A stretch of DNA of 64,000 bases, taken from positions 544,501-608,500 of the forward strand of contig NZ_CP070608.1 in the NCBI RefSeq assembly GCF_017068455.1, given 5' to 3'. Under the pieces are notes generated by a model. That model was not told where the DNA came from, did not search any database, and worked only from the letters and a program-made list of their open reading frames with translations. The DNA is from Fulvivirga lutea (lineage in GTDB: Bacteria; Bacteroidota; Bacteroidia; Cytophagales; Cyclobacteriaceae). A program made the position numbers and the translations under genes. The first letter of the stretch is position 1, and each line of letters opens with the position of its first letter. Shown in pieces: positions 52,198-61,540 of this stretch.

Positions 52198-52821
52198 ATG
52201 ATACAAAATGTTGATCAATATTTACTAGAGGGTTGTGGAAGGTGTTCTCTCTATCGCACGCCAGAGTGCAAAGTTCATAATTGGCAAAAAGAATTAAAAC
52301 TGCTCAGAAAAATTGCACTTGATTGCGGTCTCACTGAGGAATTAAAATGGAGCGTTCCATGCTACACATTTCAAAACCATAATTTAGCCATTGTAAGTGC
52401 CTTCAAAAATTATTGCTCTATTAGTTTTTTCAAAGGTGCTTTATTGAATAACGAGAGTGGTCTTTTGGAAAAACCTGGAGAAAATACGCAGTCAGCTCGC
52501 CTCATCAAATTCACCAATGCTAAGCAAATTATTGAGCATGAGGAAGCAATAAAAGCGCACATCTATGAAGCTATCGAAGTAGAAAAGGCAGGGTTAGAAG
52601 TGGAATATAAAAAGACTTCCGAGTATAACATTCCAGAGGAGCTGCAATCCGCCTTAGATAATGATCCGGAATTTAAAGCTGCTTTTGAGGCACTTACTCC
52701 AGGCAGGCAACGCGGTTATCTGTTACATTTCTCACAACCTAAGCAATCTAAAACCCGTGCCTCAAGAATTGAAAAGTGCAAAGACAAAATATTTGATGGT
52801 AAAGGGTTTAATGACAGGTAG
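52198..52821 (+). CDS. YdeI/OmpD-associated (DUF1801-type) protein
   Basis: 207 residues. The N-terminal DUF1801 fold (LRKIALDCGLTEELKWSVPC, NYCSISFFKGALL) is followed by the short YdeI C-terminal helical region (FEALTPGRQRGYLLHFSQPK, RASRIEKCKDKIF). Proteins of this kind are linked to stress or peptide resistance in some bacteria, but no reaction is known. It is probably co-transcribed with the SnoaL-like gene. Confidence 0.88.
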   Translation: MIQNVDQYLLEGCGRCSLYRTPECKVHNWQKELKLLRKIALDCGLTEELKWSVPCYTFQNHNLAIVSAFKNYCSISFFKGALLNNESGLLEKPGENTQSARLIKFTNAKQIIEHEEAIKAHIYEAIEVEKAGLEVEYKKTSEYNIPEELQSALDNDPEFKAAFEALTPGRQRGYLLHFSQPKQSKTRASRIEKCKDKIFDGKGFNDR

Positions 52822-52882
52822 TTATTTTCAAATCTATTTTAATGAATTTAGGTAGCTTTAAGCAAGTATTTATTTGTAACCT

Positions 52883-53362
52883 ATGATGGAAGTTGTTCAA
52901 CAGACTGAATATAGCACTAAGAGTAATCTCGTGTATCGAATCGAAGATGACATAGAATTCCAACCCGGCAAGAATATTATTAGGCATATAGCATCCAAAT
53001 CCACCAAAAAAGTGGAGCCTCTTTTATCTAAACTGTTAACCTATTTAATTAATAAGCCTTTTCAGCCTATTACCCGTGATGAGTTAAAAGACACTTTTTG
53101 GGCCGCTGAAGTTTACTCAGATGAAACCTTAACCAAGGCGATATCTAAATTACGAAAGCTTCTTGCTCCACACGATTGCATTCAAACTCTCAGCAAAGTT
53201 GGTTATGAGTGGACAGGCAATGTAACTGAAATAACCACACCTATTCCCCTCTTCCAACAACAAATTCAAAGGTTTTTGCTAAATAAAACTAGTATTTGGG
53301 TTTTGATACTTGTTATCATTTTACTTTTAATTCTTAAGGGTTTCTTTTTTCCTCATCACTGA
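52883..53362 (+). CDS. Membrane-anchored winged-helix (OmpR/ToxR-type) mini regulator
   Basis: 159 residues. Residues about 10-115 form an OmpR/CadC-type winged helix (LLTYLINKPFQPITRDELKD, the recognition helix region SDETLTKAISKLRKLL, and the wing SKVGYEW). A single transmembrane helix (about 136-155, IWVLILVIILLLILKGFFF) ends the protein. Unlike CadC and ToxR there is no periplasmic sensor domain, only a few residues. It overlaps the convergent S41 peptidase gene by 29 bases at the 3' ends and might sense a partner membrane protein. Confidence 0.85.
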   Translation: MMEVVQQTEYSTKSNLVYRIEDDIEFQPGKNIIRHIASKSTKKVEPLLSKLLTYLINKPFQPITRDELKDTFWAAEVYSDETLTKAISKLRKLLAPHDCIQTLSKVGYEWTGNVTEITTPIPLFQQQIQRFLLNKTSIWVLILVIILLLILKGFFFPHH

Positions 53363-54785
53363 AAGACTTCATAGCAGTAGTCCATGGATCAGTTCCTTCT
53401 AAGTAATCTTCGAAATTGTACCGCACTAAAATGTCTGGCTTCATCGTTTTTAGCGAATCATTTTTGCCTATACCCGTCCATTGTCTGGTTGAAAGAAAAA
53501 AGAAAATGCCTGAATTAGGGAGTGTCATCAATTGAGCATCACCATAGTGGTTAGGGCCTGCTCCTGTTGGCTGACCGATAAGTGTTGCTGTAGTCCTTTG
53601 CTTTAGTTCATCTAAAAAGTTTATACCTGCCGAGAATGTAGTATAACTCGTGAAAATAAAAAGTCTGCTACTATCATTGATATAGGTGCTCTCAAGAATA
53701 GCACGAATAATAGGTTCATATAATTGATTATTTCCTCCAGAATTATTTCGAAGATCGATAATCAAACTTTCCGGCTCACTTTTTAATTGAGAACGTAATT
53801 GATCGGCTAGCATTTCAATGCTGTTATCATCCGATATGTTTTCGATTAAGTTAAGCCTGAGAACCAGATTCTTATCTTCAAAAAATAAGTTGTAATTAGG
53901 CTTCTGCAACCCTATGGTTGGTGGCAAAATAAGCTCATTTGGTTTGAGCACCCAAAACAGCCAGTTAATGAAAGACCCACCTTTAACTGTAACTACATTT
54001 TCCTTTTCATTATCACGATAGATAATTGGCACCTTGTCACCGTCAACTACTTTTAATGATTTTAAAAGGTTTAAGTTATAGAGGTAAAAATCAAATCGAT
54101 ACTTTGCGTTATACTCATTTTCAGGGCCAGTAATTTCAATTACTTGATTGAAAATATGTTCGATACTAACGCCTCCAATTTTCAATATTTGTTTACCTAC
54201 TAGTTCCTGATATTCTGAAGCGGCTGCCAGCACGTAATAACCATCATCAAAATAATATCCCTTTAAAGGAAGGTATTGGGATTGGTTGTACAATTGAAAT
54301 GGCGGCACATAGCTATGTCCATCTTTAAATACGGAAACTTGTCGTATGATCTCAAGCAACTTGTCATCATCACTTAATCCTTCTAAATTTTTATAATTAA
54401 TTTTTCTTGGCAATATGACATCTGCTTTCACCGCTGGATGGCCAACTATTTTAGATTGTAAAAAATTAATGTCTTCCTGCCAATCTTCCTGAGACATGTC
54501 GGTTGAGGTAAGAGGAAGTACCAAGCGATAGTCAATATTAATCAATAATTGAATGGCGCCTATCAATAGGGCAAAAGCCAGAATAAGTGATGAGAATATT
54601 CTTGAGAGCACTTTGTTTTTGTACCATAAGTGAAGTCCCCCGAATAGTAAAAAAGCCACTACACACGCAAAAAATAAATTCAGTGCCAGTGAAAATATCC
54701 AGCCAAAAGGACTGGACTGCTTTAGTAAAATAATGAGTAAGGAAATAATGAAGAATGCTGCAGTGAGCCAATACGCTTTTTTCAT
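53334..54785 (-). CDS. S41 family (C-terminal processing) peptidase, membrane-anchored
   Basis: 483 residues. Three N-terminal membrane helices (to about residue 95) precede an S41 domain: the strand DLRNNSGGNNQLYEPI and the catalytic Ser in SYTTFSAGINFLDEL, followed by GQPTGAGPNHYGDAQ. No clear PDZ domain is seen. S41 peptidases cleave unfolded or C-terminally marked envelope proteins. It is convergent with the winged-helix gene (29-base overlap) and separated by about 95 bases from the murF-alr gene upstream. Confidence 0.86.
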   Translation of the reverse strand: MKKAYWLTAAFFIISLLIILLKQSSPFGWIFSLALNLFFACVVAFLLFGGLHLWYKNKVLSRIFSSLILAFALLIGAIQLLINIDYRLVLPLTSTDMSQEDWQEDINFLQSKIVGHPAVKADVILPRKINYKNLEGLSDDDKLLEIIRQVSVFKDGHSYVPPFQLYNQSQYLPLKGYYFDDGYYVLAAASEYQELVGKQILKIGGVSIEHIFNQVIEITGPENEYNAKYRFDFYLYNLNLLKSLKVVDGDKVPIIYRDNEKENVVTVKGGSFINWLFWVLKPNELILPPTIGLQKPNYNLFFEDKNLVLRLNLIENISDDNSIEMLADQLRSQLKSEPESLIIDLRNNSGGNNQLYEPIIRAILESTYINDSSRLFIFTSYTTFSAGINFLDELKQRTTATLIGQPTGAGPNHYGDAQLMTLPNSGIFFFLSTRQWTGIGKNDSLKTMKPDILVRYNFEDYLEGTDPWTTAMKSFSDEEKRNP

Positions 54786-54880
54786 GTTTTTTCTTCAAGT
54801 ATTCGTTTTTTAATCAAGAAAATCCTGAACAAAATATGAACACATGAAAAAGTGTAGAATTGACTTATAATTAGTGTTTA

Positions 54881-57304
54881 CTACTCCGCATAATAGACAC
54901 GCTTTACCCTTTGACTTACATTGGTGAGTATTTCATAAGGTATGGTATTGGTTTTATTAGCTAATTCCTGAATAGGTATGTGCGGACCAAAAATCTCAAC
55001 TTCATCACGTTCTTTTACATTCATGCCAGTCACATCAATCATGGTCATATCCATACACACGTTGCCAATTACCTTTGCTCGTTTTCCATTTACCCAAACT
55101 TCACCAATACCTTTACTAAAGGCGCGTGTGTAGCCATCTGCATAACCTATGGCTATGGTTGCAATCTCCATTGGCTTTTCTGCCACACCATTTCTGCCGT
55201 AGCCAACCGTTTCTCCCTTCTCAAGCTTTCTAACCTGAGAAACCACGGTTTTTAGCGTACTAATATTTAATAATTTATCCTGCTCTTCTTCATTGGTTTC
55301 TAATCCATAAAGGCCAATACCCAGACGCACCATATCGTAATGAAATTCAGGAAAACGAAGTGTGCCGGCAGAATTTACCAGGTGCCGCAATGGTTTAATA
55401 GCTAACTCACTCATAATCCTCTGAGATCCCTGATTAAAAACTGCTGCCTGTTGCTTAGAAAAATCGTTGTGCCTTGATTCATCGGCTCCAGCCAGATGAC
55501 TAAAAATACTTTTGACTTCAATGTTTTTATTCGCCTTGAGTAATTCAATTAGCTCGTCCAAATCCTGCCTCTCAAAGCCCAGCCTTTTCATGCCCGTTTC
55601 CAATTTAATATGAATTGAAGCTTTTTGACCATCTAAAAACTGAATGAAGGAATGCAGCAGGGAGAGGTTATAAATCTCTGGCTCAAGGTCATGTTCTAAC
55701 ATGGATTCGAAACTCTCTTCACTAGGATTTAACACCATAATTGGTAGATAAACCCCGTTATTTCTGAGTTGCACACCCTCATCGGCATAAGCCACTCCCA
55801 GATAATCTACCCGATGAAACTGCAACAAGTTGGCTACTTCAAAGCTTCCACTGCCATAAGCAAAGGCTTTTACCATAACCATCAGTTTAGTTTCGTCCTT
55901 TAATTTTGACCGATAGAAATTGAGGTTGTTAGTCAGTGCATCCAGATTAATTTCCAGAACGGTGCCATGAATCCTTTCTTCGAGTACGCGAGTTATTTTT
56001 TCGAACTGATACACACGAGCACCCTTCACTAAAATTAATGACGAAGCCAAATCAAAATTGCAAATGTTCTCCAAAAACTGCTTGGTGCTATTAAAGAATG
56101 CAGTATCGCCTAAAACATATTTTTTTAGAGAAGTAATATGCTCACCAATCCCAATTGTCATCTCAATATTAGCCGCATTAATTAGTTCGGCTATTTCCTT
56201 GTAGAGAACATCATGTTGAAGGCCTGATTGAAGAAGATCGGAAAGGATAATGACCTTCCGTTTTTTCTGATTTTGAAGCGATAGAAACTCAATAGCTTGC
56301 TTGAGTCCGGCAAGGTCGTTGTTATAAGTGTCATCTATTAAATAACTTCCATTGATGGCTCTCTTCAATTCCAGGCGCATGCCGATACCGTGCAACTTTT
56401 TTAAGGCTTCCTGAATCTCGTGCTCCGAGAAATCGAGATAAAGCATAGTTGCAACGCAGTGCATCGCATTTTCAATGGAAGAATGATCCAAAAATGGAAT
56501 CGCTAAAGTATAGTCCTTGGATTTATAAGTTAATCGAATATTGGTATACGATTTATCAGCATGTGTTTCAACAACCTGAATTTCTCCATTACCACTCTCT
56601 CCCCAACCAAAGCCTTTATTGCCAAAATTTATCCCTTGCTGGTCTGCATTAAATACAACTACTTGGGCCGTTTTAAATAACTGTTTTTTCTCTTCAAATT
56701 TTTTCTCTCTTGATTCAAACCCTTCATCATGGGCTGTTCCTAAATTGGTAAATATTCCAATTGTAGGCTGTATGATATCCGCCAGCTTTTGCATTTCACC
56801 AGCCTTGGAAATTCCAGCCTCAAAAATGGCCAGCTCATGCTCACCACTCATATTCCAAACGGAAAGTGGCACCCCAATCTGCGAATTAAAGCTATGTGGA
56901 CTTTTTACAATCCTGAATTTGGTAGAAAGACAGCTATACAACCATTCTTTCACAATGGTCTTTCCATTACTACCGGTAATGGCTATCGTTGGAATATCGA
57001 ATTGCTGACGATGATACTTGGTAATCTTTTGAAGTGCTTCAATGGAGCTTTTCACTTTTACCACATTGCCATCTCCGGGCAGAGCAACATCCTTCTCAAC
57101 AATGAAATTTCTGATTCCCTTCGCGTATAAATCATTGATATACTCATGGCCATCATGGTTGCTGCCATCAACAGCAAAAAATACAGCTCCCTTGGCGATA
57201 AATGGCTTTCTGCTATCAATCAACAAAGATTTAATGGCTAAATCAGGGCTATCCGATTTCAGGGATTTTCCGCCAGTAATATGTAAGACTTCTTTGAAAG
57301 TCAT
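54881..57304 (-). CDS. Bifunctional UDP-MurNAc-tripeptide:D-Ala-D-Ala ligase / alanine racemase
   Basis: 807 residues. Residues about 1-435 are MurF with the P-loop TGSNGKT (110-116), the LIDDTYNNDLAGLKQAIEF substrate segment and the Mur C-terminal domain. Residues about 440-807 are alanine racemase with the PLP Lys near 477 (LMVMVKAFAYGSG), the GIGLYG strand and the GYADGYTRAF second-base region. The fusion, known from Bacteroidota, couples D-Ala supply with pentapeptide completion in peptidoglycan synthesis. It is the last gene of a three-gene operon with overlapping starts and stops. Confidence 0.95.
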   Translation of the reverse strand: MTFKEVLHITGGKSLKSDSPDLAIKSLLIDSRKPFIAKGAVFFAVDGSNHDGHEYINDLYAKGIRNFIVEKDVALPGDGNVVKVKSSIEALQKITKYHRQQFDIPTIAITGSNGKTIVKEWLYSCLSTKFRIVKSPHSFNSQIGVPLSVWNMSGEHELAIFEAGISKAGEMQKLADIIQPTIGIFTNLGTAHDEGFESREKKFEEKKQLFKTAQVVVFNADQQGINFGNKGFGWGESGNGEIQVVETHADKSYTNIRLTYKSKDYTLAIPFLDHSSIENAMHCVATMLYLDFSEHEIQEALKKLHGIGMRLELKRAINGSYLIDDTYNNDLAGLKQAIEFLSLQNQKKRKVIILSDLLQSGLQHDVLYKEIAELINAANIEMTIGIGEHITSLKKYVLGDTAFFNSTKQFLENICNFDLASSLILVKGARVYQFEKITRVLEERIHGTVLEINLDALTNNLNFYRSKLKDETKLMVMVKAFAYGSGSFEVANLLQFHRVDYLGVAYADEGVQLRNNGVYLPIMVLNPSEESFESMLEHDLEPEIYNLSLLHSFIQFLDGQKASIHIKLETGMKRLGFERQDLDELIELLKANKNIEVKSIFSHLAGADESRHNDFSKQQAAVFNQGSQRIMSELAIKPLRHLVNSAGTLRFPEFHYDMVRLGIGLYGLETNEEEQDKLLNISTLKTVVSQVRKLEKGETVGYGRNGVAEKPMEIATIAIGYADGYTRAFSKGIGEVWVNGKRAKVIGNVCMDMTMIDVTGMNVKERDEVEIFGPHIPIQELANKTNTIPYEILTNVSQRVKRVYYAE

Positions 57305-58176
57305 ATGCTTAAGATCATTTCGTACTGATCTATCTGATTTTCGAAGCCTAGGCTTTGAAAGAAAAGCTTGGTGCCTTCCGATTCTTCATTCACATTGATG
57401 ATCGTAATTTTCTTGAGAATACTATTCTGATAAATATAATTCATTAATGTAGTGCCGATGCCATTTCTTCGCTTTTCGGGCTTTATACCAATCTGGCTTA
57501 TCCTTCCAAAAGAAGGTTGATAAATAGCAAAACCAACGCATTCGTCATCTTCACGCACTTCTACAATGGTTTCATTTGCCAGATTATCATCAATCATGCG
57601 AGAGGTATCTAAAAAACTTGGTGCATAATCACAAAATTTGTCATACAAATTCCAGTTAGGAATTTTAACTTCCTTTATCTCATAATTACCTGATTGGTCT
57701 GTTTTACTAAAATCAGGATTTTCATTATTAAGAATATAGCATTTAAAGTATTTAGTCCGCTCAAAGCCGATACCCTCATACGCCTTAATTGCTCTGTCAT
57801 TGGATGTAAGTACCTCCAAAACACATTGCTTTATTTCCCTTGCTTTTAACAGCGGTATGAGGTATTCATACATCTGTGTGGTGAGTCTGAAGCCTCGACT
57901 GCGTGGCCTCACACCTGTGCCTCCATTGTAGGCAGTGAGCTTTCCTTCATAGTAATTTACTGCCGTAAATATGAAACCCGCCAAGGCTCCATCGTAATGA
58001 TAGGCACCCACTGAAAGTCCAAAATCCAATTTTAATTTCTGTACGAACTTCCGTACAAACTGCTCTTTGGTAAGTTTAAAGGGTATGGGATAGTCTGAAA
58101 AGGCATCGAGAAACGTAATGTACATCTCTGTGAGATCTACAGGTTTCAGTGGTTTCATGTACATTGAATCAGCCAT
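57301..58176 (-). CDS. Two-domain GNAT N-acetyltransferase
   Basis: 291 residues with two GNAT halves. The first (about 1-150) has the TAYNGGTGVRPRSRGFRLTT acetyl-CoA region. The second (about 160-291) has FGRISQIGIKPEKRRNGIGT with the R/Q-x-x-G-x-G/A loop and ENQIDQYEMIL at the end. Tandem GNATs use one half for catalysis and one as structure. The acceptor is unknown; the position directly before murF-alr (ATGA overlap) may mean an amino acid or wall precursor. Confidence 0.9.
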   Translation of the reverse strand: MADSMYMKPLKPVDLTEMYITFLDAFSDYPIPFKLTKEQFVRKFVQKLKLDFGLSVGAYHYDGALAGFIFTAVNYYEGKLTAYNGGTGVRPRSRGFRLTTQMYEYLIPLLKAREIKQCVLEVLTSNDRAIKAYEGIGFERTKYFKCYILNNENPDFSKTDQSGNYEIKEVKIPNWNLYDKFCDYAPSFLDTSRMIDDNLANETIVEVREDDECVGFAIYQPSFGRISQIGIKPEKRRNGIGTTLMNYIYQNSILKKITIINVNEESEGTKLFFQSLGFENQIDQYEMILSI

Positions 58177-58514
58177 TAAAATAATTTTTTGCCATTTGGT
58201 ACACGTTTATCCGGTGTGGCCAGCACCACATTACCACTATCATCTTCAAAGCCCGTTACCAATACCTGAGAAAGTACCGGGCCTATCTGTTTTTCAGGAA
58301 AATTTATCACACCAATAACCTGCTTACCTATCAACTCTTCTTTAGTGTAATGCTTAACTATCTGAGCACTAGACTTTTTCTCGCCTAGTTCTGCCCCAAA
58401 ATCAACCCATAGTTTATAAGCCGGTTTTCTGGCTTCAGGAAAATCTTCTACCCTACTGATTGTTCCAACCCGCAGCTCCACTTTCTCAAAATCTTTCCAG
58501 GTGATCTGATCCAT
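58176..58514 (-). CDS. CsaA-type tRNA-binding protein
   Basis: 112 residues from the ATG at 58514. A longer reading from 58559 adds 15 residues of no homology and is rejected. It is a single tRNA-binding OB fold ([52 protein letters not shown]). CsaA binds tRNA or acts as an export chaperone in other bacteria. Its stop overlaps the start of the GNAT gene (TAATG). It is the first gene of the operon. Confidence 0.92.
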   Translation of the reverse strand: MDQITWKDFEKVELRVGTISRVEDFPEARKPAYKLWVDFGAELGEKKSSAQIVKHYTKEELIGKQVIGVINFPEKQIGPVLSQVLVTGFEDDSGNVVLATPDKRVPNGKKLF

Positions 58515-58601
58515 AAATACAATTTTGATGTAATTAACGAAAATAAGGTACATCCGCAAAAACAGTAAATAACCTTTTGATGTTTAATGCGTATATTACA
58601 C

Positions 58602-58618
58602 CACATTTCTAGAATGTG
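58602..58618. promoter_or_regulatory. Palindrome directly before a start codon
   Basis: The arms CACATT (58602-58607) and AATGTG (58613-58618) flank TCTAG. The palindrome ends at the base before the ATG of the small secreted protein. It may be an operator; the motif differs from the TGCAA palindromes further right. Confidence 0.35.
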
Positions 58619-59008
58619 ATGCATAAAATTAAGCTGCAGTTATATGTGTTGAGTATGGTAATGATAGGGCTCCCAGCCTTATTCAGCAGTGCTTATGCAC
58701 AAACAGGTGATGATTATGGCGCTATCAATCCAGAGTTTGGAATCAATGAAAGTTATGACGCTAGCGAAAAATACAGCGATGAATCTTTGGTGAAACCGGA
58801 AGAAAATCTGGATCAAAAAGAAAAGTTGAAAGCACCCACCAAGAGCATTTCCAAAAAAGAAGTAGTTAAACAACGCGACTCCAACGATGAAAAAGATAAA
58901 AAGTCATCTTCAGGCAGCAGCGGTAGCGAAGCAGAATCAGTACTTTCATTTAATTTTCTGTACTACATCATCCAAAAATTTAAGTTCACCGAGGTTATCG
59001 ATCAGTAA
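58619..59008 (+). CDS. Secreted low-complexity protein, function unknown
   Basis: 129 residues from the ATG at 58619; a GTG one codon earlier is possible. A signal peptide (to SSAYAQ, about residue 27) is followed by a Ser/Lys/Asp-rich, probably disordered region, and a short hydrophobic C-terminal segment (LSFNFLYYIIQKFKFTEVI). There is no family. The only base pattern of note is the palindrome ending at its start codon. It is followed by the gap containing a TGCAAC palindrome and the TonB receptor gene. Confidence 0.65.
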   Translation: MHKIKLQLYVLSMVMIGLPALFSSAYAQTGDDYGAINPEFGINESYDASEKYSDESLVKPEENLDQKEKLKAPTKSISKKEVVKQRDSNDEKDKKSSSGSSGSEAESVLSFNFLYYIIQKFKFTEVIDQ

Positions 59009-59042
59009 TTAATCCTCAATTACTATTACTTTTAAAATGTTT

Positions 59043-59059
59043 ATGCAACTTTGTTGCAT
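59043..59059. promoter_or_regulatory. TGCAAC-type operator palindrome before the TonB receptor
   Basis: ATGCAAC-TTT-GTTGCAT is a perfect 7-bp inverted repeat 11 bases before the ATG at 59071. The same half-site returns in front of the lipoprotein gene at 61486. The size and symmetry suit a Fur-family (for example Zur) or similar metalloregulator, which is inference. Confidence 0.65.
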
Positions 59060-59070
59060 TTGAAAGAGTA

Positions 59071-61479
59071 ATGCGATTCCGATTTTTAATTTTCCTTATA
59101 CTTTCTTTTAGTAGCTCAAGTTATAGTCAGTCCACTAATTGTGCTGCCAATTGTACGTGTGCCATTACGGGAACAATAGTAGATGGGCAAACGAATGAGC
59201 CTATTGAATTTGCTTCATTGCAGATAAAAGGAACTGCGAAAGGCACCACTACCAATGCAGAAGGTTATTTTGAGTTTACCGGACTCTGTGAAACCGAAGT
59301 AGACTTGCTTATTTCGCACATCGGCTATAAACCCATCACACACCACCATGATATTTTTCATGAAGAACCAATAGTTAAACTTGCTCCCGATAATCTGATT
59401 CTGGAAAGTATTGTAATAGAAGAAGAAAGTGACGTAAGCGCATTTAAAAGTAACACAGCCGTTAAAATTGAGGGTCGGGAATTAGAGCAAATAAAATCAG
59501 CTTCTCTAGGTAACGTATTGTCTTCAGTAGCGGGTGTATCAACACTTTCTACAGGAAGTAATGTTACCAAGCCAATTATTCACGGATTGCATAGCAATCG
59601 AATCTTAATTATTAACAATGGTTTAAGACATGAGTCACAGGATTGGGGTCAGGAACATGCTCCTGAAATTGATGCCTCTCTTATTGATGAAATTGAAGTA
59701 ATTAAAGGTGCAGCAGCAGTAAAATACGGGCCGAATGCACTGGGAGGTGTTATATTGGTGAATCCACCTGAAATGGAATTGACTTCCCATTTGCATGGTG
59801 ACGTTCATTTGAAAGGAGAGTCTAACGGCCGAGCCATAGATGGCAGCATATTATTACAAAAAGGGTATGGCAATTTCGCCTGGATGGCACAGGGTGCGAC
59901 CAGGTATCAGGGTGATTTAGAAGCGCCAGACTATCAGCTCACCAACACAGGCATGCGAGAAATGAGTGGCGCGATAGGCTTGCGCTTTCATCGGAAAAAC
60001 TGGGACATGAAATCTTATTTTAGTTTCCTGCATCAGGAACTTGGCATATTAAGAGGCTCCATTACCGGAAATATCGAAGATTTAGCTGATGCAATTAATG
60101 ATGAAGTTCCCGACTTTACTCGGGGTTTCTCCTACGATATTAATTCACCAAAACAGGTCACTGAACACGCAGTATTTAAAACCGAGGCCTTCTACAATTT
60201 CACGAATAGCCAATTAGGCCTAACTTATGGGTTGCAGATGAATAATAGAAAGGAGTTTGATGTGAGAAGAGGTAGTAACAATGAGACTCCATCCATTAAT
60301 TTAGAGCTTACCACCCACACACTTGATGTAGAATGGTGGCATCCTATTGTTAACGATTGGGAAGGTTCTATTGGCATGCAATGGCTGTATCAGGACAATA
60401 ATAATATACCAGGAACCAACACCATTCCGTTTATCCCCAACTACAATAACACTCGCTTTGGCTTATTTTTAACGGAAACCAGACCGCTTGGAAATAATTA
60501 CCAGTTCGATATTGGTATTCGATATGACATTCAGCTAGCCTCTTTCAGGGGTAGAGACAGCAGCAATGATATATTTAGAAATGAGCAGAACTTCAATAGC
60601 GTAAGTGGAATCATTGGCCTTTCAAGAACGATGAGTAATGGAGGCATTATTAGAGTGAATGCAGCCACTGCCTGGCGCCCACCTAATATTGCTGAACTCT
60701 ACAGTTTTGGAAAACATCAGTTTACTAATGAATATGGTTTTTACAGATACAGTTTAGAGGGTACCACGCTCAGCACGGACCGTGTTCTTGATAATAACGA
60801 TCTGGAAGTGAGCAATGAACTTGGCTATAAGCTAATTGCTACCTATACCTATTCTAACGATAGGTTTCAAATTGAAGCTTCTCCTTATTTAAATATGATT
60901 AACAATTATATTTATAAAGCACCGGGAGGTATTTCCGGTACGGTAAGAGGTACATTACCTTTATTTATTTATAAACAAACTGATGCCGTGTTTACCGGGG
61001 CAGATGTAACGATTAAATACAAGCATACTGATAGGTTATCATCTAAGGTTAGCGGCACATTCCTGTACACAAAAGATATTAAAAATGACGATGTTTTATT
61101 TAACATCCCACCCAATAGATTATCATATCAGTTGGGCTACCGTACTAAAATTGGTGAGTATGAATGGTCTGCTGCTGCAGATGTAAGTTATACTTTTAGG
61201 CAATACAATGCACCAAGAGTCATTGCACCAGAGGTTTTTGTGGAAAATCCTGATTACAATCCTTTCTTGGATAATAATTCCAATTTTGACTTTACGGAGG
61301 CTCCTGATGGCTATGCTCTTCTGAATCTATCATCAGCATTAAGCTTACGACAGTGGGTTTTTTCTGTAAGAGTTTTAAATGCCCTGAATACGTCCTATAG
61401 GCAGTATACTAACCTAATTCGCTACTTTGCCGATGAGCAAGGCATCAACTTTGAAGTTGGCGTGCAATTAAAATTATAA
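59071..61479 (+). CDS. TonB-dependent outer-membrane receptor, probable metal (zinc-type) uptake
   Basis: 802 residues. The signal peptide (to SSYSQS) is followed by a CarboxypepD_reg-like domain (ITGTIVDGQTNEPIEFASLQ), then the plug (SVAGVSTLSTGSNVTKPIIH, VIKGAAAVKYGPNALGGVIL) and the 22-strand barrel ending NFEVGVQLKL. The plug's NGLRHESQDWGQEHAPEID and a His cluster before it (ITHHHDIFHEEP) resemble zinc receptors of the ZnuD kind. There is no SusD partner, which argues against glycan uptake. A TGCAAC palindrome is just upstream, and a DDDD lipoprotein gene with two such palindromes follows. Confidence 0.88.
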   Translation: MRFRFLIFLILSFSSSSYSQSTNCAANCTCAITGTIVDGQTNEPIEFASLQIKGTAKGTTTNAEGYFEFTGLCETEVDLLISHIGYKPITHHHDIFHEEPIVKLAPDNLILESIVIEEESDVSAFKSNTAVKIEGRELEQIKSASLGNVLSSVAGVSTLSTGSNVTKPIIHGLHSNRILIINNGLRHESQDWGQEHAPEIDASLIDEIEVIKGAAAVKYGPNALGGVILVNPPEMELTSHLHGDVHLKGESNGRAIDGSILLQKGYGNFAWMAQGATRYQGDLEAPDYQLTNTGMREMSGAIGLRFHRKNWDMKSYFSFLHQELGILRGSITGNIEDLADAINDEVPDFTRGFSYDINSPKQVTEHAVFKTEAFYNFTNSQLGLTYGLQMNNRKEFDVRRGSNNETPSINLELTTHTLDVEWWHPIVNDWEGSIGMQWLYQDNNNIPGTNTIPFIPNYNNTRFGLFLTETRPLGNNYQFDIGIRYDIQLASFRGRDSSNDIFRNEQNFNSVSGIIGLSRTMSNGGIIRVNAATAWRPPNIAELYSFGKHQFTNEYGFYRYSLEGTTLSTDRVLDNNDLEVSNELGYKLIATYTYSNDRFQIEASPYLNMINNYIYKAPGGISGTVRGTLPLFIYKQTDAVFTGADVTIKYKHTDRLSSKVSGTFLYTKDIKNDDVLFNIPPNRLSYQLGYRTKIGEYEWSAAADVSYTFRQYNAPRVIAPEVFVENPDYNPFLDNNSNFDFTEAPDGYALLNLSSALSLRQWVFSVRVLNALNTSYRQYTNLIRYFADEQGINFEVGVQLKL

Positions 61480-61485
61480 TCTGTT

Positions 61486-61517
61486 TGCAACATTGTTGCA
61501 TTTGCAATATAATTGCA
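61486..61517. promoter_or_regulatory. Two tandem TGCAA palindromes before the acidic lipoprotein
   Basis: TGCAACA-T-TGTTGCA (61486-61500) and TGCAAT-ATA-ATTGCA (61503-61517) lie 17 bp centre to centre, 24 bases before the ATG at 61541. The first shares its half-site with the palindrome at 59043. Confidence 0.65.
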
Positions 61518-61540
61518 GAAATCAAAACAAAACTAGTACC

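Noticed and set aside
58515-58559. Longer CsaA start
   Set aside because: The extra 15 residues have no homology character, and the normal CsaA start is at 58514.
61493-61540. Start of the acidic lipoprotein inside the operator palindromes
   Set aside because: The signal peptide begins only at 61541, and the earlier region is occupied by the TGCAA palindromes.
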